A stretch of DNA of 64,000 bases from Parapedobacter indicus. GTDB taxonomy: Bacteria; Bacteroidota; Bacteroidia; Sphingobacteriales; Sphingobacteriaceae. The notes beneath the pieces were generated by a model. It saw only the letters and a list, made by a program, of their open reading frames with translations. It did not search any database and was not told where the DNA came from. This document shows, piece by piece, positions 8,295 through 17,624 of this stretch (position 1 is its first letter; each line of letters opens with the position of its first letter). A program made the translations under genes and the position numbers. The stretch lies in contig NZ_FOQO01000011.1 in assembly GCF_900113765.1 (NCBI RefSeq), positions 1-64,000 on the forward strand, given 5' to 3'.

Positions 8295-10103
8295 ATGTGT
8301 AAACTGTTCTCCAGCTTTGTGACTATAGCGGCAATCTGTATGGGTGCGCCAAATGGGGCACGGGCTGCACTGCAAACAAACGTCGAAAACACGTCGGCTA
8401 CATCGGCGCATCGGCCAAATGTTATCGTCATTCTATCGGACGACCAAGGCTACGGCGATTTTTCCTGTCATGGAAATCCGATACTGAAAACACCGGCACT
8501 GGACAAATTGAACGGCGAGAGCATCCGTTTCAGCAACTTTCACGTAGCCCCGCTGTGCACTCCCACAAGAGGCCAGTTGATGAGCGGAATGGAGGCGATG
8601 CGTAACAAAGCCAGCACCGTGCTTACGGCACGCGGCCTGATGCGTCGGGATATTTTGACAATGCCGGAAGTATTTGCCGACAATGGGTATCGTACCGGCA
8701 TTTTCGGTAAATGGCACTTGGGAGATGCTTATCCCGATCGTCCAATGGACCGAGGCTTTGAAAAATGTGTCTGGACGAAGGGATGGGGCCTGCTTTCTGA
8801 GATGGAATTTGATAATGATTATTATCAAACGCGGTATTTGGACAGCTTGGATACGTGTTATGCTGAAAAATACTGTACCGATCTATGGTTTGATGAAGCA
8901 ATGGCCTGGATGGGAGAAATGGCGAAGGAGCAACAGCCCTTTTTTACTTACCTCGCATTGAACGCCCCACATGGACCTTTTCATTCTCCTGAAAAAAACC
9001 GGAAACATTACCTAGGGAAAGTGGCCGATGACAAGGTGGCATCTATCTACGGTATGGTCGAAAACATCGACGAAAACATGGCGAAACTAGATGCATGGCT
9101 CGAACAGCAAAGGTTAAAGGAAAATACGCTTATCATCTTCATGAATGACAACGGTGCACCCAAGGGGTTGGAGATGTACAATGCAGACATGAGGGGATGG
9201 AAAGGTGATGTATATGATGGTGGGCACCGTGCCGCTTGTTTTATTCGGTGGCCAAATGGCAGTTTTGGCCGGCCGACAACGGTTGGTTATCCCACAGCCA
9301 TTCATGACCTACTGCCTACATTTATCGATCTTTTTGACTTCAGTGTGCCGAGTGGCTATCCACCATTTGATGGCATCAGCTTGGTATCCGTTCTTGAACG
9401 CCCCATGGCCGACCACGGTAGCCGCATGTTTGTGGTTCAATATGGCAATTACCCAAAGACTCAACAGTACGATGGTTGTGTGGTCTGGGATGCGTGGCGT
9501 TTGGTAGGAAAAGATGAATTGTATAACCTCGATGAAGATCCGGGGCAGGAAAGAAATATAGCTAAAGAGTATCCGGATGTCGTCGAACAAATGAAAACTT
9601 ATTATGACGCTTGGTGGACGGGTGTTGCGCCGGGTATCGATGAGTTCGTGCCGCTTATTGTTGGCAGTGAAGAAGAAGACTCCGTAATATTAAGCTGCGG
9701 ATTCTGGGAAGGAGGGGATGTCAACACGCAATGGGCGGTGGCCAATGGTGCGGGTGGCGAAACCGGCGGACAATGGCATATCGACGTAGTAAAACAGGGT
9801 ACTTATTTGCTTGAATTGAGCAGATGGCCATTTCACCTTGAACGTCAACTTACCCAAAATGGGCCGTCGGAGTCTATTGCAGGAACTGCCTTGAGAACAG
9901 GTAAATCGCTGCCGATTACTTATGGTTGCGTACAGGTGGATAATAGCGAACGAATAACCTCTTCCGCAGCGGCTGGCGCGGTTACTGTAAATACCAAAGT
10001 AACGTTAACGAAGGGTCCACATTTACTGAAGGCCTTTTTTAAGGATAGAAATAAAAATAACGTATGCGGAGCCTATTATGTGCGGGTAAGTCGATTAAAA
10101 TAG
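8295..10103 (+). CDS. Sulfatase, family S1, with extra C-terminal domain
   Basis: This is the third S1 sulfatase, at 602 residues longer than the other two. The export signal is about 1-25. The metal Asp pair is in SDDQGYGDFSCHG (49-50). The formylglycine signature is CTPTR at 88-92, with Thr in place of the usual Ser, which the [C/S]-x-P-x-R family consensus allows. MNDNGAPKG is near 283 and GDVYDGGHRAACFIRW near 304. The last 150 or so residues form a separate beta-rich domain absent from the other two. This is the end of the first gene run; a 205-base spacer with a promoter-like sequence follows. Confidence 0.92.
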   Translation: MCKLFSSFVTIAAICMGAPNGARAALQTNVENTSATSAHRPNVIVILSDDQGYGDFSCHGNPILKTPALDKLNGESIRFSNFHVAPLCTPTRGQLMSGMEAMRNKASTVLTARGLMRRDILTMPEVFADNGYRTGIFGKWHLGDAYPDRPMDRGFEKCVWTKGWGLLSEMEFDNDYYQTRYLDSLDTCYAEKYCTDLWFDEAMAWMGEMAKEQQPFFTYLALNAPHGPFHSPEKNRKHYLGKVADDKVASIYGMVENIDENMAKLDAWLEQQRLKENTLIIFMNDNGAPKGLEMYNADMRGWKGDVYDGGHRAACFIRWPNGSFGRPTTVGYPTAIHDLLPTFIDLFDFSVPSGYPPFDGISLVSVLERPMADHGSRMFVVQYGNYPKTQQYDGCVVWDAWRLVGKDELYNLDEDPGQERNIAKEYPDVVEQMKTYYDAWWTGVAPGIDEFVPLIVGSEEEDSVILSCGFWEGGDVNTQWAVANGAGGETGGQWHIDVVKQGTYLLELSRWPFHLERQLTQNGPSESIAGTALRTGKSLPITYGCVQVDNSERITSSAAAGAVTVNTKVTLTKGPHLLKAFFKDRNKNNVCGAYYVRVSRLK

Positions 10104-10202
10104 ACGAATGATTTTCTTTTATTATATTTTCGCTATAAAAATTGTCTCTCAGCGGCAGCCGAGCAGATCGATAAACTCGCTTTTATATTCAACGCGATTA
10201 TA

Positions 10203-10233
10203 TTGCATATAAAAGTGAATTTATCTAAGTTTA
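10203..10233 (+). promoter_or_regulatory. Candidate promoter for the nucleoside hydrolase gene
   Basis: TTG at 10203-10205, a spacer of exactly 20 bases, then TAAGTTTA at 10226-10233. This is one mismatch from the Bacteroidota consensus TANNTTTG. The predicted transcript would start near 10240, about 70 bases before the start codon at 10309. It is the only decent match in this gap. Confidence 0.5.
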
Positions 10234-10308
10234 GCAACTATTTGAAAATGACAAATATGAGCCAGCTCGGTAGGCAATATGAAACGCGTAAAAACAATTA
10301 GCTAAAGA

Positions 10309-11334
10309 ATGAACACAGCCAAAAGGTTTACCATCCCTTATATTCTTGTTGCAATACTGGCAGCCGCTTTTTCCGTTAGTTGTACGGGCGAAGACGAAAA
10401 ATCTAGGCATCTTGCTGGCTCTACACCGAAAATTATCTTTGACACCGATATAGGCCCGGATTACGATGACATAGGTGCTATTTCTGTATTGCACGCACTT
10501 GCGGATAGTGGCGAATGTGAAATACTGGCAACCGTAGCCAGCGATGCACATCCATCCATCGCACCTACAATAGCCGTATTTAACCGTTATTTTGGCAGGG
10601 ATAGTTTGCCTATTGGTGCAGCAGTTCAAGGAGCGCCCGACTTCACCGCTGAGAATGGGTGGAATGATACGTTGATCAATACGTTTGCACCAGATGTGCG
10701 GACAAAAGATTATCCGGATGCAGTAACAGTTTACCGACGTGTGTTGGCTAGCCAACCAGACAACAGCGTGACCGTTGTAACCGTGGGATTTTTGTCAAAT
10801 ATCAGCGCATTGTTAGATTCGCAACCCGACGAATATTCGGAACTTACCGGTATAGCGCTCGTTAATACGAAAGTTAAGCAGCTGGTTGCGATGGCAGGTA
10901 CATTTCCCGAGGGTACTGAATTCAACGTAAACAAGCATGCTTCGGCATCTGTAAATGCGATTAACAGGTGGCCGAAACCGATATTGTTCAGCGGATTCGA
11001 AATCGGTGCCAAGATCTTTACGGGAGGTAAAGTAGCCCAGCAAACGGGAAATAATCCGGTAACCAAAGGCTATGCCTACAACCTTAAAACGTACACCGAG
11101 AAGGGAGAAACCAACCGTAATTCCTGGGATCAAACGGCAGTATTGGTTGCAGTCCGTAATCCAGAGGATTACTTTTATGTAAACGGACCGGGAAAATTCA
11201 CGGTGCAGGAGGATGGTTCAAATACGTGGGATCCGACGGTCGATGCCGGCCATTATTTCATCAGCCATAAATATCCGTATAGTCACATTGCAGGAGTAAT
11301 CGAAGGACTGATGTTGCAGGCACCAAGTCACTAG
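10309..11334 (+). CDS. Nucleoside hydrolase-family lipoprotein
   Basis: This 341-residue protein has the inosine-uridine nucleoside N-ribohydrolase fold. A lipobox ends SVSC (Cys25), so it is exported, unlike cytoplasmic nucleoside hydrolases. The Ca2+-binding signature is DTDIGPDYDD at 45-54. Family members hydrolyse the N-glycosidic bond of ribonucleosides. Exported relatives in glycan loci may accept other pentosides, which is inference. It stands alone, with about 205 bases upstream and 124 downstream, and probably has its own promoter (10203-10233). Confidence 0.85.
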   Translation: MNTAKRFTIPYILVAILAAAFSVSCTGEDEKSRHLAGSTPKIIFDTDIGPDYDDIGAISVLHALADSGECEILATVASDAHPSIAPTIAVFNRYFGRDSLPIGAAVQGAPDFTAENGWNDTLINTFAPDVRTKDYPDAVTVYRRVLASQPDNSVTVVTVGFLSNISALLDSQPDEYSELTGIALVNTKVKQLVAMAGTFPEGTEFNVNKHASASVNAINRWPKPILFSGFEIGAKIFTGGKVAQQTGNNPVTKGYAYNLKTYTEKGETNRNSWDQTAVLVAVRNPEDYFYVNGPGKFTVQEDGSNTWDPTVDAGHYFISHKYPYSHIAGVIEGLMLQAPSH

Positions 11335-11458
11335 TACGGTAGTCAGGCCAATATAGTACCAAAATACGCTAACAATTTGTTGGAAAACCACCGAATTGTT
11401 GGCTTATTTTGTCCTAATATTTTGAGAACGTATAATCCAGTTAATTAACCAAGAACTG

Positions 11459-12973
11459 ATGACAACGAGGACAGACAAACATGAGAGCGGATCGCCCACC
11501 TTATTGAATTGGGCCGAAGTTGAAGCATATATAAAACGTGCGAAAGATGCGTTTGAACCCTACAGGCAATCCGCTGTATCGCAACGTATTGACTTTTTAC
11601 GGCAAATTGCTCGTGAAATTGATGCCATTCGGACTGATCTGATTGAAGCCAGCCACCGGGAGACACACCTTCCAGAGGGGCGCCTTGGTGGCGAGATCGA
11701 CCGGACGATCAACCAGATCAACTTGTTTGCCGGGGTGTTGGAGGAGGGATCGTGGGTAAATGCAATTATTGATACGGCTAATCCACAACGTATGCCGCTT
11801 CCGAAGCCGGATATCCGGCAAATGCAACTGCCCATCGGCCCGGTGTGTGTGTACGGGGCAAGCAATTTCCCGTTTGCTTTCTCGGTGGCTGGGGGTGATA
11901 CAATATCGGCTTTGGCCGCAGGGTGCCCTGTAGTATACAAAGTCCATGAGGGGCATCCGCAGACATCCTCGCTGGTAAGTGGTTGCATCGAAAGGGCTGC
12001 CCGCGAAACGGGTATGCCGGATGGTGTATTCGCTTCGCTGACGGTGGCGAGGGAGGTTGGCGTACAGGTGGTTACTCATCCGTCGATCGCGGCAGTTGCC
12101 TTTACAGGCTCTTTTGCGGGGGGCAAGGCGTTGTCCGACGCAGCGGCAAAGAGACAGGTGCCGATTCCGGTTTATGCTGAAATGGGAAGCATCAACCCGG
12201 TTTTTTTACTGCCTGATCAATTGAAGCTTCATGCGGAGGCAACCGCCACAGCTTTGGCGGCGTCTAATACATTGGGGGCCGGGCAATTTTGCACCAATCC
12301 GGGATTGATGGTTCTGTTGCAATCGCCCGACACGGAACGTTTCCTGTCAATTTATGGAACGCAGTTGGAAGAACAGACCTGCCACGCTATGTTGACGCCG
12401 GGCATCTACAGGGCGTACTCAGCAGGGGTGGAGCGTTTAAAATCCATCGGTGCGCTCAGCCTAATGGGTGAAGGTAAAAATTCGGAATTGGCTGAAGCTG
12501 CCGTTCCGGTGGCTTTCCGTGTCAGTGGAAGCGATTTTCTTCGAAATGAATTCTTGCAGGAAGAGTATTTCGGACCGGCATCCATCCACGTGGTTGCCGA
12601 AGATGAAGCGCAACTGATGGAAATCGCAAACGCATTGGATGGGCAGCTGACAGCTGGAGTTTGGTGCACCGACACGGATATCGATGCATTCGAGCCGTTA
12701 TTTCGGGTATTGGAGCACAAGGCAGGAAGATTGATCATCAACGGAGCACCTACGGGGGTGGAGGTATGCCACGCCATGGTTCATGGTGGACCTTTTCCTG
12801 CTACCACGGACGCCCGGAGCACGTCAGTAGGAACCCAGGCCATTTACCGTTTTACACGGCCGGTGAGTTACCAGAATTATCCGGATCGGTTACTACCTGT
12901 TGAACTGCGGGACGGTAACGAATCCAGCATTTGGCGGAAAGTGGATGGCGAACTGACCCGGAAATCACTTTAA
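11459..12973 (+). CDS. Aldehyde dehydrogenase (NADP+), 2,5-dioxovalerate dehydrogenase-like
   Basis: This 504-residue cytoplasmic enzyme of the ALDH superfamily is closest in character to 2-oxoglutarate semialdehyde (2,5-dioxovalerate) dehydrogenases. The catalytic Cys is C278 in GAGQFCTNPG, the general base is E241 in YAEMGSINP, and the cofactor motif is FTGS at 215-218. YGASNFPFAFSVAGGDT near 132 is typical of this subgroup. It would oxidise 2,5-dioxovalerate to 2-oxoglutarate. It is the first of three genes (with UxaA-type dehydratase 11 bases downstream and the FAH-family enzyme) whose activities together form a non-phosphorylative sugar-acid route. A weak promoter-like TTG-N21-TTATTTTG lies at 11380-11411. 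Confidence 0.9.
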   Translation: MTTRTDKHESGSPTLLNWAEVEAYIKRAKDAFEPYRQSAVSQRIDFLRQIAREIDAIRTDLIEASHRETHLPEGRLGGEIDRTINQINLFAGVLEEGSWVNAIIDTANPQRMPLPKPDIRQMQLPIGPVCVYGASNFPFAFSVAGGDTISALAAGCPVVYKVHEGHPQTSSLVSGCIERAARETGMPDGVFASLTVAREVGVQVVTHPSIAAVAFTGSFAGGKALSDAAAKRQVPIPVYAEMGSINPVFLLPDQLKLHAEATATALAASNTLGAGQFCTNPGLMVLLQSPDTERFLSIYGTQLEEQTCHAMLTPGIYRAYSAGVERLKSIGALSLMGEGKNSELAEAAVPVAFRVSGSDFLRNEFLQEEYFGPASIHVVAEDEAQLMEIANALDGQLTAGVWCTDTDIDAFEPLFRVLEHKAGRLIINGAPTGVEVCHAMVHGGPFPATTDARSTSVGTQAIYRFTRPVSYQNYPDRLLPVELRDGNESSIWRKVDGELTRKSL

Positions 12974-12984
12974 AAAAATAGGTA

Positions 12985-14637
12985 ATGGCTATCAGATCGT
13001 TACGGATACATCCACACGACAACGTGGAAGTGGCATTGACCGACTTGTCGACAGGAGAATGGATAGAGGCAGACAACGAACGGATTCGCCTATTGGACGA
13101 TGTGCCGGCCAAACATAAGTATGCCATTAAAGATTTTGAGGTAGATGCGGATATCATCATGTACGGCGTGTTGGTAGGCAAGGCGGTTGTTCCCATCCGA
13201 AAGGGGATGTTGATTTCGACTTCAAACATTCGCCACGCATCCGGTGAATACCGCGTGAGTCAGCGAAAGACAGATTGGTTACGGCCAGATGTATCCCCAT
13301 GGAAAGAGAGAACCTTCATGGGGTATCATCGGGCCGATGGATCGGTGGGGACGAGAAACTACTGGCTCCTCATTCCATTGGTGTTTTGTGAAAATAAAAA
13401 TGTGAGCGTTATTCATGAAACCCTCGTAAAAGAATTGGGTTATCAGCGCGAAATATCTCCTTACGGTGGTTTGGTACGGGCATTGAAACAGCGGTATCAC
13501 AACGGAGGTAACGGCGATGTATTGGAGCCTTCGATAGTCGATACCGTGTACGATGCCCCGGAAGATAACGTATTCGGCAACGTTGACGGCATCAAGCTGC
13601 TCACCCATACCCTCGGCTGCGGGGGAACCAAAGACGATGCACGGACGCTGTGCGGATTGCTTGCCGGCTACATCACACACCCAAACGTAGCGGGTGCAAC
13701 GGTGTTGAGCCTCGGATGCCAAAATGCCCAAATCCCATTGCTTGAAGCGGAGATTGCCCGCCGTGACGCACACTTCAGCAAACCTTTATACCTACTGGAA
13801 CAACAGCGGATCGGTAATGAATCGGAGTTGTTGCGTGATGCCATTACCAAGACCTTCGCCGGATTGGCGATTGCCAATACATGCATGCGTCAACCTGCGC
13901 CACTTAGCAAATTATGTCTGGGTTTGGAGTGCGGCGGTTCCGATGGGTTTTCGGGAATTTCGGCGAATCCGGCCTTGGGTTATGTATCCGATGTGTTAGT
14001 GAGCTTGGGTGCATCGGTGATCCTTTCCGAATTTCCAGAACTCTGTGGCGTGGAGCAGGAGCTTAGCGATCGATGTGTAGATGAGGATACCGCGGATAGA
14101 TTTATACAGCTGATGCAGACGTATCAACATAGGGCAGAGGCCGTGGGATCGGGATTTGACTCCAACCCCTCGGCGGGTAATATCCGCGATGGTTTGATCA
14201 CCGATGCCATTAAATCGGCAGGTGCTGCCAAGAAGGGCGGGACGTCGCCTGTGGAGGATGTATTGGATTATCCCGAAAAAGTAAGCAAACCGGGGCTAAC
14301 GTTACTATGCACACCGGGTAGCGATATTGAATCCACTACGGCAGAGGTGGGATCCGGTGCGACGGTGGTGGTGTTTACCACCGGGTTGGGCACGCCGACG
14401 GGAAATCCGATCGCGCCTGTGGTGAAGGTTTCGACAAACACCACGCTGTACGAGAAGATGAAAGACATCATCGATCTCGATGCCGGACCGGTGATCCGAG
14501 GAGAAGAGACGATTGAAGAGGCAGGAGAGCGGATTTTGGAGCACGTGATCCAGATAGCAAGTGGCGGGTCAATGGCCAAAGCAGAGGCAGGCGGACACGA
14601 CGATTTCATCCCCTGGAAACGAGGAATTTCGCTTTAA
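12985..14637 (+). CDS. UxaA-family sugar-acid dehydratase (altronate/galactarate dehydratase-like)
   Basis: This 550-residue protein has an N-terminal SAF domain (about 1-95) and a UxaA/GarD catalytic domain, marked by YHRADGSVGTRNYWLLIPLVF near 113 and THTLGCGG near 207. Family enzymes dehydrate aldonic or aldaric acids such as altronate and galactarate to 2-keto-3-deoxy acids using a divalent metal. The FAH-family partner downstream suggests the product is a 2-keto-3-deoxypentonate, so the substrate could be a pentonate rather than altronate. That is inference. The gene sits 11 bases after the dehydrogenase gene and 18 before the next gene. Confidence 0.87.
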   Translation: MAIRSLRIHPHDNVEVALTDLSTGEWIEADNERIRLLDDVPAKHKYAIKDFEVDADIIMYGVLVGKAVVPIRKGMLISTSNIRHASGEYRVSQRKTDWLRPDVSPWKERTFMGYHRADGSVGTRNYWLLIPLVFCENKNVSVIHETLVKELGYQREISPYGGLVRALKQRYHNGGNGDVLEPSIVDTVYDAPEDNVFGNVDGIKLLTHTLGCGGTKDDARTLCGLLAGYITHPNVAGATVLSLGCQNAQIPLLEAEIARRDAHFSKPLYLLEQQRIGNESELLRDAITKTFAGLAIANTCMRQPAPLSKLCLGLECGGSDGFSGISANPALGYVSDVLVSLGASVILSEFPELCGVEQELSDRCVDEDTADRFIQLMQTYQHRAEAVGSGFDSNPSAGNIRDGLITDAIKSAGAAKKGGTSPVEDVLDYPEKVSKPGLTLLCTPGSDIESTTAEVGSGATVVVFTTGLGTPTGNPIAPVVKVSTNTTLYEKMKDIIDLDAGPVIRGEETIEEAGERILEHVIQIASGGSMAKAEAGGHDDFIPWKRGISL

Positions 14638-14655
14638 AAGAACTAATCGATTGTT

Positions 14656-15501
14656 ATGAAGCTATACAAAACTATGCGAAGTGTCTTGCTCCATGCAGCA
14701 GGCGGTTATTATCAGGTCGATCAAGATTGGGATCAACTCATCAACCGGGACCGGCTTTACGATTACCTCAACGATCAGTTGAAATCAGCGCGCGCGGTAC
14801 AAGAGGGGGATGCCAAGGCATGGATCGCCAACGAAGTGTTGCCCCCGATCGGAAACCAGGAGGTGTGGGCTGCCGGAGTAACGTATTTCCGAAGCATGGA
14901 AGCCCGGATGGAAGAGGCTAAAGAGTCGGGCGGAGCCGACTTATACGATAAGGTCTACCATGCCGAGCGGCCTGAACTGTTTTTCAAAGCGTTGCCACAT
15001 CGGGTAGCGGGTCATGGTCAGCCAGTGAGTATCCGCAAGGACTCGGCGTGGGATGTTCCTGAACCGGAACTGACACTTTTCATTAATTCGGCGGGAAGTA
15101 TTCAGGGATATACCATAGGAAATGATATGAGTTCTCGGAGCATCGAAGGGGAAAATGCGCTGTATCTTCCGCAAGCAAAAGTATATGACCGAAGTGCGTC
15201 ACTGGGTCCCTGTCTTTACGTGCCGGAACTGCCGATTGACCCCGAAACGACCATTGCGATGCAGATCTCAAGGGCGGGCAAGGTGATGTTCAGCGATTCG
15301 GTGCAGATCAATCGGATCAAACGCCCGTTGGGAGAGCTGGCGGCTTTCCTATACCGCGAATGTCAATTTAGGTATGGAAGCTATCTGATGACGGGTACCT
15401 GCTTGGTTCCTCCCACTGATTTTACGTTGGCTCCGGGAGATAAAGTCGATATTGCCATCGACTCCATCGGTACGTTGAGCAACGTCGTAGGCTACAATTG
15501 A
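14656..15501 (+). CDS. FAH-family enzyme, 2-keto-3-deoxypentonate dehydratase-like
   Basis: This 281-residue member of the fumarylacetoacetate hydrolase superfamily carries the metal-binding acids in PEPELTLFI (near 136) and [11 protein letters not shown] (near 155). [18 protein letters not shown] near 75 is typical of the group that includes 2-dehydro-3-deoxy-D-arabinonate dehydratases, which form 2,5-dioxovalerate. That is exactly the substrate expected for the aldehyde dehydrogenase two genes upstream. It is the last gene of the three-gene operon. Its last 10 bases overlap the end of the convergent AraC gene. Confidence 0.85.
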   Translation: MKLYKTMRSVLLHAAGGYYQVDQDWDQLINRDRLYDYLNDQLKSARAVQEGDAKAWIANEVLPPIGNQEVWAAGVTYFRSMEARMEEAKESGGADLYDKVYHAERPELFFKALPHRVAGHGQPVSIRKDSAWDVPEPELTLFINSAGSIQGYTIGNDMSSRSIEGENALYLPQAKVYDRSASLGPCLYVPELPIDPETTIAMQISRAGKVMFSDSVQINRIKRPLGELAAFLYRECQFRYGSYLMTGTCLVPPTDFTLAPGDKVDIAIDSIGTLSNVVGYN

Positions 15502-16370
15502 GGATTGGCTGTGTAGGCTTTTACATACTGAAGCGGGGTAAGTCGCATCACCGATTTAAACTGGCGGTTAAAATTCGATAGGTTGTTGAAACCGGATTCA
15601 AAGGCGATATCGGAAATATTGCGTCTATTTTCAATCAGTAGTTTGCAGGCATGACCGATGCGCACTTCCAACAGGAACTGCCAATAGGTTTTCAACGTAC
15701 GGGTTTTGAAATACCTGCAGAAGGAATGGGGACTAAGGTTCACGGCTGATGCTACTTTGTGAATGGATAGCGGCTCTTTGAAATGGGTGAATGTGTAGTT
15801 GAAAATCTGATCGATCCGGTCTGTATTGCTGGCATTAAAGGTTTGGACAAATCCGGTACTGGACAATAATTCGTATTCTTCCGACGTAGCGATGCCGTTG
15901 AGTATATGAAGCAGCTGTTCAACGCGGGCAATCCCCTGTGTGTGGATAATTTCCTCCATTTTTTTTGCGATATAGGTTCGCATATTGCCCTTGATTTTTA
16001 TTCCATGTTGCGCGCGCTCCATTAGTTTTTTTACGGGGACCATCTCCGGTAGTGCCAAAAAAGCCTCACCCCAGAAATCGCCTTTGAAATGAATAGCGAC
16101 GGCTTCAATGACTAAATCGGACGAGGGTTCAAAGTAACTGGCATCACTGCGCCACAGGTGTGGCACATTGGCACCGAGAAGGATCAGGTCGCCGTCTTCA
16201 AACGGTTGCATGCTGTCGCCGACCAGCCGCATGCCCTTCCCCCGGCGGATCAGGGTAAGCTCAACCTCCGGGTGGTAGTGCCAATGATGATACAAATACG
16301 GATGAATATCTTCCCGTATGCTGAACGAATAATCGGCACCTGTATCGATTTTCCGGAGGATGGGTTTCAC
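15492..16370 (-). CDS. AraC-family transcriptional regulator with cupin domain
   Basis: This regulator of about 292 residues has an N-terminal cupin-like sensing domain ([18 protein letters not shown], then [14 protein letters not shown]) and a C-terminal double helix-turn-helix AraC domain (from about 195; [20 protein letters not shown] in the second motif). I place the start at the GTG at 16370, giving MKPILRKI. This matches the MKPLLKI start of the paralogue at 16453 and lies downstream of a TAAATTTG promoter element. A TTG at 16397 would overlap that element. It probably senses a sugar or sugar acid and controls the sugar-acid operon or the SusCD operon. It ends within the convergent FAH-family gene (10-base overlap). 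Confidence 0.88.
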   Translation of the reverse strand: MKPILRKIDTGADYSFSIREDIHPYLYHHWHYHPEVELTLIRRGKGMRLVGDSMQPFEDGDLILLGANVPHLWRSDASYFEPSSDLVIEAVAIHFKGDFWGEAFLALPEMVPVKKLMERAQHGIKIKGNMRTYIAKKMEEIIHTQGIARVEQLLHILNGIATSEEYELLSSTGFVQTFNASNTDRIDQIFNYTFTHFKEPLSIHKVASAVNLSPHSFCRYFKTRTLKTYWQFLLEVRIGHACKLLIENRRNISDIAFESGFNNLSNFNRQFKSVMRLTPLQYVKAYTANPQL

Positions 16371-16394
16371 GTTGGAATGCTGAATAAATTTTAC

Positions 16395-16402
16395 CAAATT
16401 TA
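16395..16402 (-). promoter_or_regulatory. Candidate -7 element for the leftward AraC gene
   Basis: On the minus strand this reads TAAATTTG, an exact TANNTTTG match. It predicts a transcript start near 16389 and a leader of about 19 bases before the GTG start at 16370. No TTG lies at the usual distance upstream, so only the -7 half is supported. Confidence 0.45.
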
Positions 16403-16452
16403 CATTAAATTAGGATAGATCTGGAACAATACTGCGTATTAGAAGAAAGAAA

Positions 16453-17328
16453 ATGAAGCCATTATTGAAAATTATCAATAAGGAGCAGCAGGATGTGTTC
16501 CAACTGATGCGGGTTTGTGAACCCCATTTCTTCCCGGCGTTGCATTTCCACCCCGAATGCGAAATCATGTTGGTACTCAAAGGAACCGGGATCCGGTTTG
16601 TCGGTGACAGCATGGAGCGTTTTCAGCCGGGAGACTTGGTTTTCTATGGCAGGGATATTCCCCATTTTTATCGGAACGACCGGAGTTTTTATCAACAGGT
16701 CTCTGATTCGGCCGCCCAAGCCATTGTCATCTATTTCCGGGAGGATTTTTTGGGAAAGGAGTTTTGGGAATTACCCAAAAACATCCAGCTAAAGAAATTA
16801 TTTACGAACTCAAAACGGGGTATCAAATTCACCGGCAAATCCAAAACGGAGCTGGAAAGACAAATCAAACGATTAGATGATCACAAAGATAGCCTAGCCA
16901 AATTGATTGATTTGTTATCTATCTTACAAGTGATGGCCAATTCTAAGGAATGCGAGCTGTTATCCAGCCGTGGTTTTGTCTTGCCCATAGAAGAAAATGA
17001 ATGTAAGCGGATGAATGATGTTTATCAACATATTATCAATCATTACGTGAGCAACCCGTCTTTGGAAGAAGTTTCGGCCATCGCAAATATGAGTCCGTCT
17101 GCTTTTTGCCGCTACTTTAAACAGCATTCTAACAAGACGTACACCCAGTTTTTGAATGAAATTAAAATTGGGAATGCTTGTAAGTTGCTTATCGATAACA
17201 AGCTGCCTATTTCGCAAATTTGCTTTGAGGTTGGCTTTAACAACTTTACCCATTTTAATGGCCAGTTCAGACGGATTATCGGCGTAACTCCCAGTCAATA
17301 TCAGCGGCAACACCTATCAATGAGCTAA
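16453..17328 (+). CDS. AraC-family transcriptional regulator with cupin domain
   Basis: This 291-residue regulator is paralogous over its full length to the divergent neighbour. The shared features are the MKP[IL]L start, the cupin stretch with G.G[IM]R.VGDSM, the ELLSS.GFV linker motif, the [11 protein letters not shown] helix, IG.ACKLLI, and FE.GFNN....N.QF in the recognition region. The cupin is at about 25-75 and the AraC DNA-binding domain at about 190-288. The two starts are 82 bases apart, so both genes share one control region. The SusC operon begins 296 bases downstream in the same direction and is a likely target. Confidence 0.9.
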   Translation: MKPLLKIINKEQQDVFQLMRVCEPHFFPALHFHPECEIMLVLKGTGIRFVGDSMERFQPGDLVFYGRDIPHFYRNDRSFYQQVSDSAAQAIVIYFREDFLGKEFWELPKNIQLKKLFTNSKRGIKFTGKSKTELERQIKRLDDHKDSLAKLIDLLSILQVMANSKECELLSSRGFVLPIEENECKRMNDVYQHIINHYVSNPSLEEVSAIANMSPSAFCRYFKQHSNKTYTQFLNEIKIGNACKLLIDNKLPISQICFEVGFNNFTHFNGQFRRIIGVTPSQYQRQHLSMS

Positions 17329-17624
17329 ATCGATTCCTTCACATTCCGAACCGATAGAGTTAAAGTATTTTGCCTTCAATATGAATTATTTTGCGGTTGT
17401 AGCTGTCAAAATAATTTAATCATTAAACAGAATACTTGTAGCCCGAACTGCGTTTTGATGATACCTTCGTAACTATAAACATCAAGTACTAACTAGCGTG
17501 CTTGAGACCAATTGTAGCCGTGATCTTACGTGTGATGTGTGCGATGTAGTGCAGCCATCAATGGATTTGAGGCAAACTGGATTACAGAATTTAATAACCA
17601 AGTTATAACCAAAAGTAAGTTAAC
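17329..17624 (+). promoter_or_regulatory. Leader and promoter region of the SusC operon (boundaries unclear)
   Basis: This 296-base gap separates the AraC gene from susC and should hold the operon promoter and regulator sites. I found no exact TANNTTTG. The nearest matches are TTATTTTG (17386-17393), TACCTTCG (17462-17469) and TGGATTTG (17562-17569), each one mismatch away and none with a well-spaced TTG. No convincing terminator or small gene was seen. A regulator-dependent promoter with a poor basal sequence would fit. Confidence 0.35.

Noticed and set aside
17386-17469. Several near-matches to the -7 consensus before susC
   Set aside because: Each has one mismatch and no correctly spaced TTG, so none is singled out as the promoter.
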